A stretch of 64,000 nucleotides of DNA from Aurifilum marmelostoma. Lineage: Eukaryota > Ascomycota > Sordariomycetes > Diaporthales > Cryphonectriaceae. Position numbers and translations under genes: made by a program. The stretch's first letter is position 1. The number at the start of each line of letters is the position of its first letter. Below the pieces are notes generated by a model, which made no database searches, was not told the DNA's origin, and saw nothing but the letters and a program-made list of their open reading frames with translations. This document shows, in pieces, positions 48,137-59,002 of the stretch. Location: positions 372,001-436,000 of the forward strand of contig JAMXSV010000018.1 in assembly GCA_027559495.1 (NCBI GenBank), in the 5' to 3' direction.

Positions 48137-49822
48137 TCAGCAATGAACTCTCGAGCCCTTTCGACTCCCGATGCAACTGATACTATCACTAGGCGCAATA
48201 CTGCACACATCGTCATCATACTCAGCTCTGCTGCTTCCCGCTCCACTCGCCGGCAACGGTGGCCCCCTCGCCGAGACGTAACTCGCGGCTCTGCTGGCAG
48301 ACGCCGGTGGTAGCGGCGCCGCATCGCGCGTGGAGACGTAGCTGTCGCCTCTCCGCAGGCCGGTGCCCACCGACACTCGGCTGGCAGGCTTGGGCCTTGA
48401 CACGAGCGATGTCAGCTCCGTCTGCACCGTAGGCCGAGGGGGCCCTCGGATGGTGCTTGCGGTGCGGTGGCTGCGGGTTGACACATAGCTGTCCCTGTCC
48501 CTGTCCCTGTCCGCGTCGACGGCGGCATCGTATGTGCTACTGCGTCGGATCGACGGTGCAGCCGCGCTGTGCATGGACCTGGACGAGGTGTGGCGCGAGC
48601 CAGCGTGGCTGCGACGCTCGGCTGCGGCGACTAGGTCCTCCATCTCGCTGGTCCTGGCGCTGTGCCTGGAGCTGACAGGGCTGCGGTGCTCGACGTCTGT
48701 CAGCAGGAGGGGCTTTCGGCCCGAGGACACCTCGCTGCGCGTGCGGGTGCTGGCGGGCCTGGACCGCGAGGAGTGGCGGCTGCGGCCGTCGTCGTACCCG
48801 CTGTCCGCATCCCTGAGCCCGTGGCTGTTGGGATACCTCGACATCAGCGTCGGCGGCGGGCGACGATCCGCTACTGACAGGTAGTCTCGCTCGCCTCGCT
48901 CGTAGTCTGGATATTGACCACGGGGCCCACCGAGAGGCTCGGGGTAGGTTGACCTGCGCTGGAACGACGGTGGCTCGTGATCATGACTCGTCCGGTCCTT
49001 CATCACGCCGTAGGCAACCCCGGCGCCGATGGCCGCGCCGGCCGCCGTGAGTCCTAGCAGTCCGAAAACGGCTCCAGTACTCAGAGATCCATCGGACTTC
49101 TCCCGTGGCGACGATGCTGGCGCTGGTGCTGGCTCCACCGGCCCATACACGGTGGTCGTCGTCGTGACGGTGCGCCGGATGACCGGAGACATATCGTCGT
49201 CGGAATAGCGGTTGAGACGTGCCGACAGCGACGGTGGCGAGGCAGTGTCTGGCGGTCCAAAGGGCGTGCGAGGTGACACGTCCGACTTGGCCACATCGTA
49301 GTTCCAGCTCATGATGCGGTTGATCTCGCCCTCTGTGGAGTTCGTCTTCCGAAAGGTCGACCCAGAGAAGCTCTCCGGGTACTGTGCAGGAGGGATGTAG
49401 ACAACGTCCATCGTGTTGCCGTCCAGATCCGACTCTGTGGCCGTGAATGGCACTCTCCAGTCGTCAGTGAGGGACGGCGTCGCACAATGGGGAGAATAGC
49501 AGGGTGATGATGTCCTGCCGTCGGCTTCGTTGAACCTCTGTGCGGCTACCTGAAACCGTCTGGCAACGGCCGGAGAGCTTGCAGAAAAGACGAGGCGTGA
49601 CAGCTTGAGCGGCCTCTCGACGGTAGGCTTCACCTGACGCAGCTCGAACACGGGTGTTGGAGGCGATGTGTCTAGGCCGTACGTGATGGATTGTGTACCC
49701 GGCACGACATATGGCGAGATCAGATCGACTGCAGATATGTATTGCAGGCCCAGAGGCTGTGTGATGGCCGAGTAGAAGGACGAAGAAGAAGGGAGATGGG
49801 TCACTTCGACAAAGGGAAGCAT
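48137..49822 (-). CDS. Unknown Ser/Arg-rich protein with one membrane-like segment
   Basis: One open frame of 561 residues that I cannot assign to a named family. The N-terminal half is mixed and could fold (WNYDVAKSDVSPRTPFGPP). It is followed by a Pro/Ser linker and a Gly/Ala-rich hydrophobic stretch (GAVFGLLGLTAAGAAIGAGV) at about residues 250-270 that could cross a membrane or act as a glycine-zipper. The C-terminal half is disordered and rich in Ser, Arg, His and Asp, with three copies of a YVST/AR motif (DSYVSTRSH, DSYVSTRDA, ASYVSARGP). It ends RKGSRVHC. Its length without stops, codon use and steady composition support a real gene. It may have a small 5' intron that I did not detect. 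Confidence 0.7.
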   Translation of the reverse strand: MLPFVEVTHLPSSSSFYSAITQPLGLQYISAVDLISPYVVPGTQSITYGLDTSPPTPVFELRQVKPTVERPLKLSRLVFSASSPAVARRFQVAAQRFNEADGRTSSPCYSPHCATPSLTDDWRVPFTATESDLDGNTMDVVYIPPAQYPESFSGSTFRKTNSTEGEINRIMSWNYDVAKSDVSPRTPFGPPDTASPPSLSARLNRYSDDDMSPVIRRTVTTTTTVYGPVEPAPAPASSPREKSDGSLSTGAVFGLLGLTAAGAAIGAGVAYGVMKDRTSHDHEPPSFQRRSTYPEPLGGPRGQYPDYERGERDYLSVADRRPPPTLMSRYPNSHGLRDADSGYDDGRSRHSSRSRPASTRTRSEVSSGRKPLLLTDVEHRSPVSSRHSARTSEMEDLVAAAERRSHAGSRHTSSRSMHSAAAPSIRRSSTYDAAVDADRDRDRDSYVSTRSHRTASTIRGPPRPTVQTELTSLVSRPKPASRVSVGTGLRRGDSYVSTRDAAPLPPASASRAASYVSARGPPLPASGAGSSRAEYDDDVCSIAPSDSISCIGSRKGSRVHC

Positions 49823-52217
49823 TGGACAGGCGTGTGGTACAACCCAGCGGAAGGGGTGTTATAAGTGTAGAAACGGAGGATACCACCCCTCTTCTTCTTC
49901 CTGTCCAGGTGTGCGTGTACCTGAAGCCTGTACTGCGCAGCCTTGAATTCGCAATAAAAGAGGAGGGGGGATGGGGGGTTGACGGACAGATACACAGACA
50001 GCCTCACTCTGCAGGCGACAGGCTAGGTCTGATTTAGGCTTGTGACAGCGGAACAGAGTTGCGTTACTTGGCACCCTGGAGCTTGAATGCCATGGGTGAG
50101 GAGGACGAGAGATCTTGGAGGGTGAGGTTGATGGAACGCTATGCCAGGGGCGTGACACAGCAGTGTGGTGTGCCGGGGAATGGAGCGGAGGGCAAAGGAG
50201 GGTAGGGTAGGGAAGGAACGAGGGGGTGCTGTGACACCCACTCAGAGGCCCATGTCATATGCATCTTGCCGCCGGCGGGTGTTCTGCACACCAGGGGTTG
50301 ACTGCATGCCGACAAATTGGAATCAAGACAGACAGGACACTTTTGTTTTTCACACACACCAACCATTCCGTTGGCGGGTCGCCTGTGGTCCAGAGTAACC
50401 CACCGATTACAGTAGCCTGTGGGGTGCTTGTCGTGAGTGAGCTTCACCAGCCAGGCACATTGGCCCAATCGCCGGCTTCGACGTGGCTTCCCCAGCCCAC
50501 TTCTACAAGAGGTGGTCTGCGAAAGACATTTTTTCTGGGCATCAAGACAGCTGCTGACCCGATCGAGGTCTCCACCCGCGGAGCAAGGGGTCAAAAGGCC
50601 GGTAGGTGCCAGCTGACAATGGCGACCTTAAAGCAGATGCTGGCTGTCATCAGACCAGTCTATGCATAGTACTGCGTATGCAGTGTATCATTGTGCTCGA
50701 TCCAGCGGAATACTAGATGAGGTTCCATATTCCCACTGGTTGACATTGTGGACAGGAGAATGTAAAAAAGCAATGTGAAAGGCAGAATTACATATGCAGG
50801 ATACGGGGTAGAAAGCGACAGAGCTAGCCCTCCAGAAATGCAACAAAGAGCCTGCAGATGAATTCCTAAGCCCAGGACAGCATCTCACAAAAGCCCAGGC
50901 TACCTGGAAACAAGGTTCCTCTTTGAGTCTGTCGTCATTTGCAATGCTGCTAGCAAGTAGACCATCTTCATTCCAAGGCGGGCAGAAAAGCTGCGATGAC
51001 GGCTATCGAGAGCCTCATATTCCAATGCCGCCTACGAATGATCGGAGCCATACCTTGGGAGCAGCATTGGCTGTCTGGCCGGTCAAGGTGCACCGTGCCC
51101 AAGGCTCCCGAGCCAGCCAATGTGCAGCCCCTGCGCCACACGACCGCAGGATTAGGCACTGGAGCGCTTTGTCGACACTTCAAAGTCTGCTTCTTTCGTG
51201 ATAGTCATCTCTGCCTGAAGTGCTGGTGCGGAGGAGGCAGGATTTGCCCAGACTGCGCTGCCGTTGTGCACCTTGCATCTAAATCCGCCTAGTGTGGCAA
51301 GTTCGCACTATTCAAAGTCCGTAGCATTACAGCCCACGGATCGATCGAGCCTGAAATTCGGCCACCTGGCTCTGCTCGTTTCTTTGTTCAGACTGCTCAG
51401 ACTTTCAGTGGAGGCCAAAACCATATTAACTCACAAGTCAGATAGAGAGAGTGTGTGTGGGCAATGAATTGGATTGGTCGCGAAACCAAATTACTCGTGC
51501 TACCCGATTCACCCAAGTCCAGCGCAGATCCTCACGCACACGCGTCCGCTTGGCCGCGGTCAACTGACTACGGACAGACTCATGACGATGCCTCCGTCCA
51601 GGACAAGGCCCTGAGCTAGTCGTTCCACCCGATCCCCGTACTGGGTATGAGAGCCACGTCAAGCACTTGCCGGCCGCAGTAAGAAAAGAGAAGGAGGGGG
51701 GAAAGGGAAAAAACAAAAGCACATCAACGGGTGTAAGCCCGACCTGAGAATTAGTGTGCCTTCTAGGATCAAGGGCTGAGCTGAACAGGGGACCCGTCAA
51801 ACCCACGGCTTGGGAAAGAACGAGAAAGGAGTGGTGGACCAAGTTGAAGTGGTCCAACCGAGCATTCGGATATGCTCGTGGATCCGTTGTTGAACACCCA
51901 ATTGTTTTGGTTGGAAAAACAGCGACAGTGTAAACACAGACGACCCAGACGTGAAGTGCGGGCTCGCTGATCACGGCTCATGTTGTATAGCCATCACAGC
52001 ACAGCGGCACCAGGGACTGTTACCCTTTCCCTTCACCTTCATCTCCTCCCCGCGCCTATTCTTCTTTCCTTGCCCCGAAGCCTCTTCTTGTCAATGGTTT
52101 TTGAGGTCGTGCTGTTCCAAGCTTGCAAGCTTCACCGTGCCTCTTCCGCCGGGGTCGCCTGGAGCACGACCGAGACAATACCCATGGTCCGAAGTGGTAG
52201 CAAGGCCAGCCCGGTGC
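49823..52217. other. Large intergenic region
   Basis: 2.4 kb with several small frames on both strands, none with a domain, convincing codon use or a splice pattern. It holds the promoter of the 48,137-49,822 gene and the 3' flank of EMG1. No tRNA or rRNA recognised. Confidence 0.4.
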
Positions 52218-53178
52218 TTAGAGGACATCCCATGCGTCCTCGGCGGCATGACAGAATTTGCTGCACGCGACACTAGCCGAGAGACTGAAGTTGCTGATGG
52301 ATATCTTCTCGTCGACATAAGGGTCGGCAAAATTGTCAGGGCCCTTGGCCATTGCGCCCACAAACACACATATACTCTCGTCTTTGTCGAGCTGGTCGAT
52401 GTAGGTACGCACGCGAACAAGGGGAGCTTCGAAGCTGAGGGTGACCTTGCGACACTTCGGAGGGAGGTGGTCGGTGATCGGGTTGTTAATAACGCGGAGA
52501 AGCTTCTCCTGGGAGTTCGTTGACTTGATGGACAGGCGGTGAAGTAGCTGAACCATCAGACCGGCGAAGCGCTTGAAGGTACGGGGAATGCGCACAGAGG
52601 GCGAAACCTCGATCAGAACGCCCTTGGCAGTGGAAATGTAGATCTGTAGTCTGCCGGCCTTGTTGATGGGAGAGTCAAGGAGGGTGAGCAGGCACTGGAC
52701 ACGAGGCAACCAGATCAGTCAGCAACGATCAGCATGTTGGATGCAGACCAGACAAGAGGGCGAGGGGTCAAGACTCGTGTTGAGACGATGGGCCAGGACT
52801 CAGGTGCTCGCCGGATATGCAGCCCAAGGGAGGAAGAAGGAAGAAGAGGAAGGGCGGCGGGAAGGTTGGGGGGGGGGGTAAGAACGGTGTTGGGGTTCGA
52901 ACCTGATGGGTGATGTCAGGTCTCGCCTCGCTGATATCCCTATTCATCTTGCGCATGATCCCTATGTGCTCGTCGCTATTGAGCAGTGAGTATTTTTCCT
53001 CGCGTTGGATGCCCATATGACCTGTGCGAGTGTGGGAGGACTTGTAGGTCTCAAGGCTGGCGTGAGACAGGACGACAATCAGTCGCTTCGAGTCCTTGTC
53101 GGCGACCGGGATGGGGGCATGCTGCTCGGCGACAAGCTGAGGAAGCTCGGGAGGCGGTAGAGACTGGGTTCCTGCCAT
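52218..53178 (-). CDS. EMG1: 18S rRNA pseudouridine N1-methyltransferase Emg1/Nep1
   Basis: Exons 53178-52903 and 52694-52218 give 250 residues, the normal length. It is a SPOUT-fold enzyme that methylates a hypermodified pseudouridine in 18S rRNA and is needed for 40S assembly in the nucleolus. Recognisable blocks are RLIVVLSHASLETYK at the start of the fold, the RPDITHQ/CLLTLLDSPINKAG junction across the intron, and the C-terminal LSASVACSKFCHAAEDAWDVL that forms the SAM-binding knot. The intron (52,695-52,902) contains a G11 run at 52,868-52,878. Confidence 0.95.
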
Positions 53179-56100
53179 TATCGAAGAGAGACACGCTCAG
53201 AGTTAGGCCAGATAGATCGTAGGGGAGGATGCGCGAGCTGGGAAACGGGGTAGGGGGATCAGATATTGAAACGGTGACGCCGGAGGAGAGGCAAGAGGAA
53301 GATGTGCAACAGAAAGAACCGAGGCCAGGGAGGTGGGGGGTTTGGACGTCGTTGACATTATCGGCGCAACACCACAGTCAGGGAGGAACAGAGGCAAGAC
53401 AGGAGTCGAGGCCTGCCTGTGATCATGTCTCAGTCTGTTCGGTGACTTAATTGTGCCTCCACAACCGACAGACAGCACAGGCGTCCGACTCCGAGCTGGC
53501 CAATCCATCTTTTTTTTTTTTTTTTTTAAATGTGTGCTTTTCCTGCTTCTCCATGTTCTCCCACCACCAACACAACTCTTTTCCCGTCTCTTTTCCTCTT
53601 CTCCATAGTCCCGCATAGGCACGGCCCGCTATTGGTGGTTCATGTATAGACATCTGCATGTAGTCCCGGATTCCACAACCGTAGGGAGTAGGATTTCAGG
53701 CTATGTTGTTGAGGGGAGAAGGGGGGATCGATGGAAAGCAAACAAAATTCGAAGAATCAAGAATACAACATACGAGGCCGCTTGACGCCAGTGCGACGTT
53801 CTATAGGAGAAGTAGCCATGATTGGTGGTGGTGTTGCCTTGCTTCAGATCTCCAATACTTTTCTCGGTGGGTTCCGGGCTGCTGACAGCACAAGCGATGA
53901 TACGTTTGCTGCGGTTGGTCGGCAGATTCAACACTGAGGAATCGGTGGGTAAAAAGGTACGACCGTTCGAGCTCTGCGTCGCAAGAGGGATGAAATGTTG
54001 TCGACCTCTGCGACTGGGGTTTTGGATGCTGCAGGATTGGAGGTGTGGTTATAGAGAAAAAGAGTCAGGCGGTGCAAGACAGACGAGGTTGAAAACCCTG
54101 ACGGAGACAATATCGGAGACAAAATCTCGCTTTGGAGGCGGGGGCCTAGAAAGGGCAGCAGCACCAGTGAGTAGTGGGAGGGAATAGCCTCTTGGGTGGG
54201 GCTCCGCCGGAGGGCGCGGGTCGTCCGTACTACTCAGCACGTGTGCCGGTGCTATGACCATAGCACTAAAGAGTCACGCACAGCATAAGTCTAGGCCTAG
54301 ACCTAGGCCTAAAGGTCAACACCTGCGTCCTCTGGCGGCACCGGAGCACCGGGGGTCCCATTCTTCCGGATCCTTCAACCAGCTAACTGCGATCGGTGTA
54401 ATTGTCTCTTCGAGCCAAGGAACACACGCCTCGCATGTTCTGATTGCATATATAAATCTGTGCCGAGTTACAGGAGGACAGAATTAGAGTGACGAGGAAG
54501 GGAGCAGACGAATAGCGAGGCTCTAAGAGGAGAGGGGGGGGGGAAGGGAGGGAAAAGAATGAAGGGCATTAAGCCTATAGGTGAAAGATGTTTGGAGGCG
54601 AAGGGGGAGGTACGGAGGAGGCTACCCATGCCATTCACGGTGAGGATGCAGTACAATCTCTGCAGTGAAACGCTCGAATTTTCTCGCATAGCTAGCATAG
54701 GTCATTCTATTGTAGGCAAGCAGCCTTTAATCTCAACCAGCCCTCTCTTCTTCTGCTCATACAAGTTCGAATCCCTCACAATCCGAAGGGGGTCCTCGGG
54801 ACCAGCCCTTCCTGATGCACGTCGCTTACAGGCGCTGACTCCGCCCGGGTGGGGAAGAAAGCTCTCCGCGATTTTGATCGACGTTTCGCCTCGTCGCAGT
54901 GTGGCTACCACCCTCAACCCTCGCACCCTATCAGTGGATCCCGCCTCACGTCACTTCTGTAGTACCAGAGTACACACTATAGCATAGTAGATTCTCATTG
55001 ACGAGTACAACCCTCAGCCTGCTCTACACGACGGTTCAGCCTCGCGGGGGGTGCTTCATCCGTGGTGCTTCAACCTTCGCTCATGGTACTACACACACAC
55101 ATTGATCACGGGCTCCCGAGGAAGATCGTTCAAGTGTGTCGCCAAGAAAGAAACACATTCAGTTTTGGTTCGGGGAGGTGAGTATCAACCACTACTCAAC
55201 GTCCTTGTCAAGACAATTTTATCGGCCCTATACGCTTTGCAACAAATGGCTGCAGTAAGCCCCACAAAGGCATGATGGTAAATACTGTATTACTCTGAAT
55301 TCCTGATTCGTTCTTATTGAGAGGCTGAACCTGAGGCTGCCTGCAAGAAACTTCCCGAGGCGCCGGGTCACGTTTCTGAAGAACACCAGACGGCAGAGTT
55401 GTTCATACAAGGCCATAAGAAGAGAGGGGGTAAAGAAAGACACGAAATGAATAAAAGAAGACAAACAACAAAAAAAGTCTCCGCCTGAGTGTTTTGCCAA
55501 GACGAAAGCCACGAGGGTTGGTGCGTTTCCCTCTGGTCAGTAGTTGTCCATGAACAATGATTCGATATGCCAGCGTTGGTGATGCCGGGTCCACAGGACC
55601 GAAGAGATGAGCAGCCTGCCGTTCAATGCCGGGCGGAGAAGTAGAACAACAACAAGATGATCATGCAGGTACTGTAAGTTGAATTCTAAGGTGCGGTCCA
55701 GGGTGCCGAGACCGGGTCGTGGAGTCCTGATCTTCGTTGGCGAAGTCGATCCCACTTCACAGCGCCGTCGCGAAAGAGGGTCTACTACACACTCGACACT
55801 ATTGTCAGTTGCAGGGTTAACTCGGGTAGGCGGCAGAGGATCAGAGGCAGATCAATCATCATTATCACGAACATGATTGATATGAGGGGTCGGCAGTGGT
55901 CTGGGGCGTTTAGTCGCCGGATGCCGTTGCGAAACAGGTACATGGAGGAGGACCTGGCAACACGAGCGTGCTTGATCTGCCGCTGACGGGGGCCGGGGGG
56001 GGGGGGGGGCGCAAACCAGCCAACCAACCCTATTCTTGATGATGATAGTGTTGGTGGTGGTGATGATGATGATAGCGCCGAATCCCAGATTCAGAAAGTC

Positions 56101-58034
56101 AAGACTGGTTCCGCAGAGTTGATCCCAGTTCGTGTCAGACCCGCTGCCGAGATGTCTATCGCTGTGGTAGAGGTCTTGCCCAGTCGACTCCTGTGACGGA
56201 TGCTGTTTCGCTGGCCGATCATGTAATGGTGTAACTCTGGGGTGTGGCCGTCAAGGGGTCCGCACGCACACACACAGACAGACACACACACAGATCTCAC
56301 ACCCCACCTTTATCAGCCCCGGCCCACTGCCCCTTGTGCAACTGATCATCCTGCGTCAGTAGCGTTCCCAGCGCACAGATTACTGCCTTCAATACAACTA
56401 CTTTCAGCGAGCTGGACTTCGATGGTACCGTAGTATTATACTTCAGTGACTGTGTCTGAATATACCCAGGTAAGTACTCGTTCTGCTCCTTGGAGGCTTG
56501 GAGATATGGTGAATAAGCCGTGAATAGGAGATGTCAGCCACCGATGATACACGTCGGATCAATGTTTGCTCTTCAGAGTGTAAAGAGCCCTCCAGAGAAG
56601 AAACAGTCTGGTAGAGGTAGATTTATCATTTAGAGTTGGCTGCCCGCGAGGAACCAGGCAGGGTAAGCTTAAAAAGAAGCGCGGAGCGGGTTACAGTACA
56701 GCAGAGACAGCCACCCCCTTGTCCCCTGTCCGGGGCGTGGGGAACAGGGGTAAGATATCAGACATTCCCTATAGTACCTGCATGTCACTAGTGGGCCTGA
56801 GGCTCTCTTTTCTCTTAACATCGTCACTCTACAGTATACTCCTCCTATACTGTAGTTTTAATTCGACCACGGTCTACCATGTACTGAATCTGACTCCTCC
56901 GATCGCTAGTATCAGATCCATGAGCCGGCCGTCTGCTCCCCCGTCCCCCTGCCTGGTTGCCCCTTCGCCTCAACCCCCATTATTGTCCCAAGTTTGTGCC
57001 GTTCAACCCAGCATCTGTTCACCTCGTCTAGAAATCCGTCCCAAGCCTCGTCTTATTCTTCAGGCCTTGCTATAGACATCGCTTGATGGTATCTGGATCC
57101 GACGAACCTCTACAGTATCTCTGATGAAAGAGAGAACAAGGAACAAGTCTCTGCTGTCAACCTCGACTTGGTGGACCTATCGCTTCTGCTAATACTTTGT
57201 TATACACGGGGGATTCTCCTTCCATGACGACCTAGATCTCGCCTTCACGATTAGCTCTGCGTGTCAAGCTGAGCCAAGTTGGTCTACCAGCAGCACTGCA
57301 AGGTTAAGAACATACATACACAGGCGGCGCCTGCGGTCGGCGTGTGTGACAGGCATAGGAGCAATGCCAACCCTAGCTCGGTTTCTCTAAAGTCCCTCTT
57401 CATCATGGGAGGGGGAGGGGGCCTGGTTTTGCCCCATCCATCATGGCGACCAGGGCCCATGCCGTTTCCCTACCGCTCGGCTTTGGGATGACAGCCCTTG
57501 ACGGGCTTGGCTCTGCGACGAGCTCGCCGTCGCATGTAGTTTCAACACCGCGGGATCTCCATTTCCTATGCACCGCGCAGTCTGCCTCATTCCAACTCCT
57601 CCTCCTCTCATCATGCCTCCCCCGTAGCCAGCGCCACGATACACCTGATGCTGGTCATCGCCCGGCCTCACCCTCCCACCCCCGCCGTGCCAAGAATGTT
57701 TCCCACCCGTCCTGCGACTCATATAACTATCCCTCCCTTCTCCATCCGCTCCCTCTGCTCATGATATTCCCTTCTGTTTCCACCTCCACTGACGCCGTGC
57801 CCTTCCTTTCGTTCTCTCTCCTCAAGTTCTTGCCAGCCAAGAGGAAGATCACGTTGACCGTGCTTCTGGAATACCCTAGTACTTCTTAATTAGCCATACA
57901 CAGCAACGGCTTCTATCGCTCTCTTCTGTGTGTTGTCTTTTTTTTTTTTCTTTTTTCATAACAACATCCTTTTTTCTTTTTAGCTTCGTGCTGCCTGGCT
58001 TGTCCATACACTCCTTCAGAAACAACCAGTCACC
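53179..58034. other. 4.9-kb gene-free region
   Basis: The longest stretch without a supportable gene in the GC-rich part. It has a T19 run at 53,509-53,527, a perfect 8-bp-arm inverted repeat at 54,249-54,266 and a CTAGGCCTAG palindrome cluster at 54,289-54,313. A G15 run is at 55,995-56,009 and a CA/GA-repeat near 56,265-56,290. A C/T-rich leader precedes the 58,035 gene. Small ORFs here lack coding features. An unannotated non-coding transcript or a strongly spliced gene cannot be excluded. Confidence 0.4.
54249..54313. repeat. Palindrome cluster
   Basis: GTGCTATG-AC-CATAGCAC (54,249-54,266) is a perfect inverted repeat. 23 bases on lies CTAGGCCTAG (54,291-54,300), followed directly by ACCTAGGCCTA. 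This could be a dimeric-factor binding site or a cruciform-prone spot. Confidence 0.5.
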
Positions 58035-58867
58035 ATGATCTCCAACAAGACGCTCCTCCGCATTTCTGCGCTCCTGGCCATGTCCGCCTTCGCCAGGGGT
58101 GACAATGCCGACAGCACAACACTCTCGGACAATGCTATTCAGAGCGGTTCCTTCCTCGATGGCAGCAATGGTCTCGGCGCTGAGGATGGTCAGGCCGCCT
58201 CGACTACCTCTCAGAACAACTTCATCAACTTCTGCGCCGACAAGACCCTGACCAATGGTCTGCAGATCACCGATGGTTCTTGCAACGGTATTGGTATGTG
58301 GCATCAGGCATCTCCTCCCCCTCCCTTCTTGGGCCCTCTCGTCATGGCCCCGTGTACAAGAGATGCAGAGCTGACATGTCCGCTCTAGTGATGGGTGACA
58401 TCCCGGCGAAGGACACCATGATCTCGAGCATCATCACCTTTCCTCAGGAGGCCCAGACCATCCAGGAGAACCAGGACTTCACGATCAGCGTCCAGACCCA
58501 GAACTTGCAGGCCGGTTCTTTCACCAACGCTGACGCGACCTACTACGCCGCTCCTCAGCAGCTGAACGGCCAGGGCCAGGTTATCGGGCACACCCACATC
58601 ACCGTCCAGGATCTCGGCGGCTCCCTGAACCCCACGACTCCCCCGGATCCTACCCAGTTCGCCTTCTTCAAGGGTATCAACGATGCTGGAGATGGAAATG
58701 GGCTTCTCTCTGCCGACGTCGCCGGTGGCCTGCCCGCAGGAAACTACCGTGTCTGCACCATGACCTCGGCTTCCAACCACCAGCCCGTCATCATGCCTGT
58801 CGCCCAGCGTGGATCGCAGGATGACTGCACCAAGTTCACCGTCGAGGCGGGCGGTGGTAACAACGGC

Positions 58868-58902
<35 letters not shown>

Positions 58903-59002
58903 CGATAACAACAACAACAAGAAGAAGGTCCGGAACACGGTTGTGAGCTACAAGAAGCGCGACCGCCTCGCCAAGATCAGGGCTCGTGAGTTCATAGCTT
59001 GA
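58035..59002 (+). CDS. Secreted Asn-rich protein of a conserved filamentous-fungal family
   Basis: Exons 58035-58293 and 58389-59002 give 290 residues. A signal peptide of about 22 residues (MISNKTLLRISALLAMSAFARG) is followed by a short Cys-containing segment and the block VMGDIPAKDTMISSIITFP. The core contains ATYYAAPQQLNGQGQVIGHTH, DPTQFAFFKGINDAGDGNG and RVCTMTSASNHQPVIMPVAQR. I recognise these as a family of extracellular fungal proteins, sometimes carrying a wrong ribosomal label in databases; the biochemical role is not known. The tail has an Asn run from an AAC triplet repeat (58,860-58,921) and then a Lys/Arg-rich end, unusual for a secreted protein. The start has a good context (CACCATGATC). 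Confidence 0.82.

Noticed and set aside
50996..51292. Cys-rich 98-codon ORF
   Set aside because: The Cys cluster has no known spacing, there is no signal peptide or splice pattern, and neighbouring frames are equally open.
51438..51974. 178-codon minus-strand ORF in the 49,823-52,217 gap
   Set aside because: No recognisable domain, poor codon preference, and overlapping open frames of similar quality on both strands.
54769..54781. GTTCGAATC box resembling a tRNA T-loop
   Set aside because: The bases on either side do not form the T-stem, and no D-arm, anticodon arm or acceptor stem can be drawn.
57443..57889. 148-codon ORF before the secreted-protein gene
   Set aside because: Its Ser/Pro/Leu-rich product reflects a C/T-rich leader; no domain, and it ends just before the real gene's 5' region.
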